Positions 62,779 to 64,000 of a DNA stretch of 64,000 bases are shown piece after piece. Both the position numbers and the translations under genes were made by a program. Origin of the DNA: Erythrobacter sp. (GTDB lineage Bacteria > Pseudomonadota > Alphaproteobacteria > Sphingomonadales > Sphingomonadaceae); NCBI GenBank assembly GCA_009993635.1, contig JAACTC010000005.1, forward strand, positions 742,947 to 806,946, in the 5' to 3' direction. Position 1 is the stretch's first letter, and each line of letters opens with the position of its first letter. The notes under the pieces are model-generated. The model was not told the origin of the DNA, did not search any database, and saw only the letters and a list, made by a program, of their open reading frames with translations.

Positions 62779-63920
62779 GCGGCTTCGTCTTCACCGTTAC
62801 CACCGCCGGGCTCGATGCCCTGGTCGATGCGCAGGCGGGCAAGATCGCCGCGATCGAGATCTCCGCGCTGGGTCTGTCCGCAGCGATCGTGGATGTCTCG
62901 CCCACGCTGATCGCGCTTCCTGGTGAATTCAAACGGATCGATACCTTCTCGGGCCAGTCGGTTTCCGAAACGATCATCCACATGACTGCGCTCGATGCGA
63001 GCGCAGAGACCTACGATGTGCGCAGCCTCGCGCTCTACCTTGCGGATGGCACACTTTTCGCCGCCTACTCGCGGGCCGAAGGCCCGCTATTCCGCAAGGT
63101 CGATATTGCGAGCTTCCTGTTCTCGATTGACATAGCCTTCTCCGAGGCAATCGCCGGCGACATTGCCTTCGGCGATGCCAGCTTCCTCTACCCGCCCGCC
63201 ACCGAAGCCGTGAAGGGCGTGGCCGAAATCGCGACGCAGGTCGAGGTCGACGACGAAGCGGACGACGGGCGGATCGTCACCCCGCTCAAGCTTGCCACCC
63301 GCCTCGCGGAAGTGCTCGCCCCGATCATCCAGTCGATCGCCGACGAAGCCAGCGCGCGTGGCAATGCCGACGCGTCGCTCGACCAGGTCATCGGCGAAGA
63401 GGTGCAGCAGCGGACCGATGCCGACGCCGCCCTTCAGGGGCTGATCGATGCGCTGCTCGCGCGCACCATATCCGGTTCGGGCCTTGTCACCGGCGGCGGC
63501 ACTCTGGCCAGCAACCGCGTGCTGCAGGTGCTTGCCGCCAGCGCGGCGGACGTTCTTGCGGGCACTGCCGCCGATCGCGCGATCACGCCGGCCGCGCTGG
63601 GCGGGATCGTCAAGTCCGTCGGCCAGAGCGGCTACATCTCGATTCCTACGGCAGACCCCGCCCGTCTGGTCGTTCTACAGTGGGGTCGGTTCACCGCTGC
63701 AGGCGACGCGCTGACCACGGTCACTTTCCCGCTCGCTTTTTCCCAGCCCGCATTCTCGGTCGTCGCCGATGGGAGCGATTCGACCGACACCGGGGTCAGC
63801 TCCAACAACGCGCGCGTCCGCGCGAACACGATCACCGCCACCGGCTTCGCCGCCTTCAGTGCGACCAACACCGCCGAGTCCTGCACCTTCATCGCCGTCG
63901 GGGAGATCGACAACTCGTGA
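62775..63920 (+). CDS. Tail fibre protein (P2 gpH-like)
   Basis: A 381-residue fibre: a baseplate-attaching N-terminal domain like gpH, then a variable helical/beta region with repeated Ala/Asp-rich segments, and a C-terminal receptor-binding domain (QWGRF...FPLAFSQPAFSV...IAVGEIDNS), similar to the gp53-type C-terminal fibre domain. This part decides host range. Confidence 0.82.
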   Translation: MSGFVFTVTTAGLDALVDAQAGKIAAIEISALGLSAAIVDVSPTLIALPGEFKRIDTFSGQSVSETIIHMTALDASAETYDVRSLALYLADGTLFAAYSRAEGPLFRKVDIASFLFSIDIAFSEAIAGDIAFGDASFLYPPATEAVKGVAEIATQVEVDDEADDGRIVTPLKLATRLAEVLAPIIQSIADEASARGNADASLDQVIGEEVQQRTDADAALQGLIDALLARTISGSGLVTGGGTLASNRVLQVLAASAADVLAGTAADRAITPAALGGIVKSVGQSGYISIPTADPARLVVLQWGRFTAAGDALTTVTFPLAFSQPAFSVVADGSDSTDTGVSSNNARVRANTITATGFAAFSATNTAESCTFIAVGEIDNS

Positions 63921-64000
63921 CCCTGTTCTTCAGCCCTTCCACCGGCGGCTTCTACGACGATGCCGTTCATGCCCCCGCCCGAATCCCGGGCGATGCGCTT
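63917..64000 (+). CDS. Tail fibre assembly protein, truncated by window end
   Basis: The first 28 residues only, VTLFFSPSTGGFYDDAVH..., starting at a GTG that overlaps the H stop (GTGA). The start motif FFSPSTGGFYDDA is typical of tail fibre assembly chaperones (P2 gpG role). The rest lies outside the window. Confidence 0.7.
   Translation, partial: MTLFFSPSTGGFYDDAVHAPARIPGDAL

Larger units (their letters stand above)
52146..64000. mobile_element. P2-like prophage, left part
   Basis: The gene order Q-P on minus and O-N-M-L-X-R-S-J-I-H on plus is that of the late module of P2-like myophages. The left boundary is uncertain, somewhere between 51797 and 52600, and the right end is outside the window. 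No integrase, repressor or replication gene is seen. The lysis genes and the V-W pair are absent from their usual places. Confidence 0.85.

Noticed and set aside
53190..64000. Gene transfer agent or tailocin
   Set aside because: Portal, terminase, scaffold and capsid genes in P2 order are present, so it is a phage with heads; the GTA gene set is different.
1..64000. CRISPR arrays, insertion sequences, rRNA genes
   Set aside because: No regularly spaced repeats, transposase genes or conserved rRNA segments were seen anywhere.

Overview
The window is a high-GC alphaproteobacterial chromosome segment. Gene content points to Sphingomonadales, most likely the marine Erythrobacteraceae group: a DUF1465/RcdA-type protein, a catecholate-type TonB receptor, a microbial rhodopsin, a BciA-like vinyl reductase, and Ku next to a three-domain LigD. 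No rRNA, tRNA, CRISPR array or insertion sequence was seen. The placement is inferred from gene content, not from a search.

1-12776 is mostly housekeeping. It holds the end of rimO, a transglutaminase-like protein, an L,D-transpeptidase, a minus-strand group tilS-cpoB-rodZ-ptsP, two YdcH-type small proteins, an rcdA homologue, glpK, a metallo-beta-lactamase-fold hydrolase and a DUF4230 protein. 12818-23911 is rich in transporters and membrane proteins (BCCT, DUF2254, DMT, MFS), with nadA, an Old Yellow Enzyme, a lipoprotein and lipB. In its middle lies a microbial rhodopsin whose helix-C motif is Asn-Thr-Gln, the signature of light-driven inward chloride pumps.

23947-35367 is accessory metabolism: arsC, a TonB-dependent siderophore receptor behind possible Fur sites, and an aldolase / zinc-ribbon / orphan [2Fe-2S] operon. 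It continues with a MATE exporter, a sterol-desaturase-type hydroxylase, a TIGR04282/TIGR04283 glycosyltransferase pair, an SDR, and a mercuric-reductase-like flavoprotein coupled to a radical SAM enzyme. 35369-42128 has malate synthase G, fumarase C, a K+ channel, a glutathionyl-hydroquinone reductase and a pirin. 42101-47254 is a compact minus-strand operon for a PaoABC-type molybdenum hydroxylase with its XdhC and MocA maturation factors. 47421-51796 has ku, ligD and bciA.

From about 52 kb to the right edge is the left part of a P2-like prophage. After an 833-base gene-poor, AT-rich stretch with iterated motifs and two outward-facing terminator hairpins come three small unknown genes. Then follows the P2 late module: Q and P on minus, and O, N, M, L, X, R, S, J, I, H and the start of a tail-fibre assembly gene on plus. 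V and W (baseplate spike and baseplate protein) and the usual lysis genes are missing from their normal places. No integrase, repressor or replication gene is seen between bciA and Q, so those must lie to the right of the window if they exist.

Many neighbouring genes overlap by ATGA, GTGA or TGATG (for example lipB-lipoprotein, the glycosyltransferase pair, paoA-B-C, L-X and J-I-H), which supports the operons proposed here. Start codons were moved downstream of the longest reading frame wherever a Shine-Dalgarno sequence, a stop/start overlap or family length favoured it; each case is noted.
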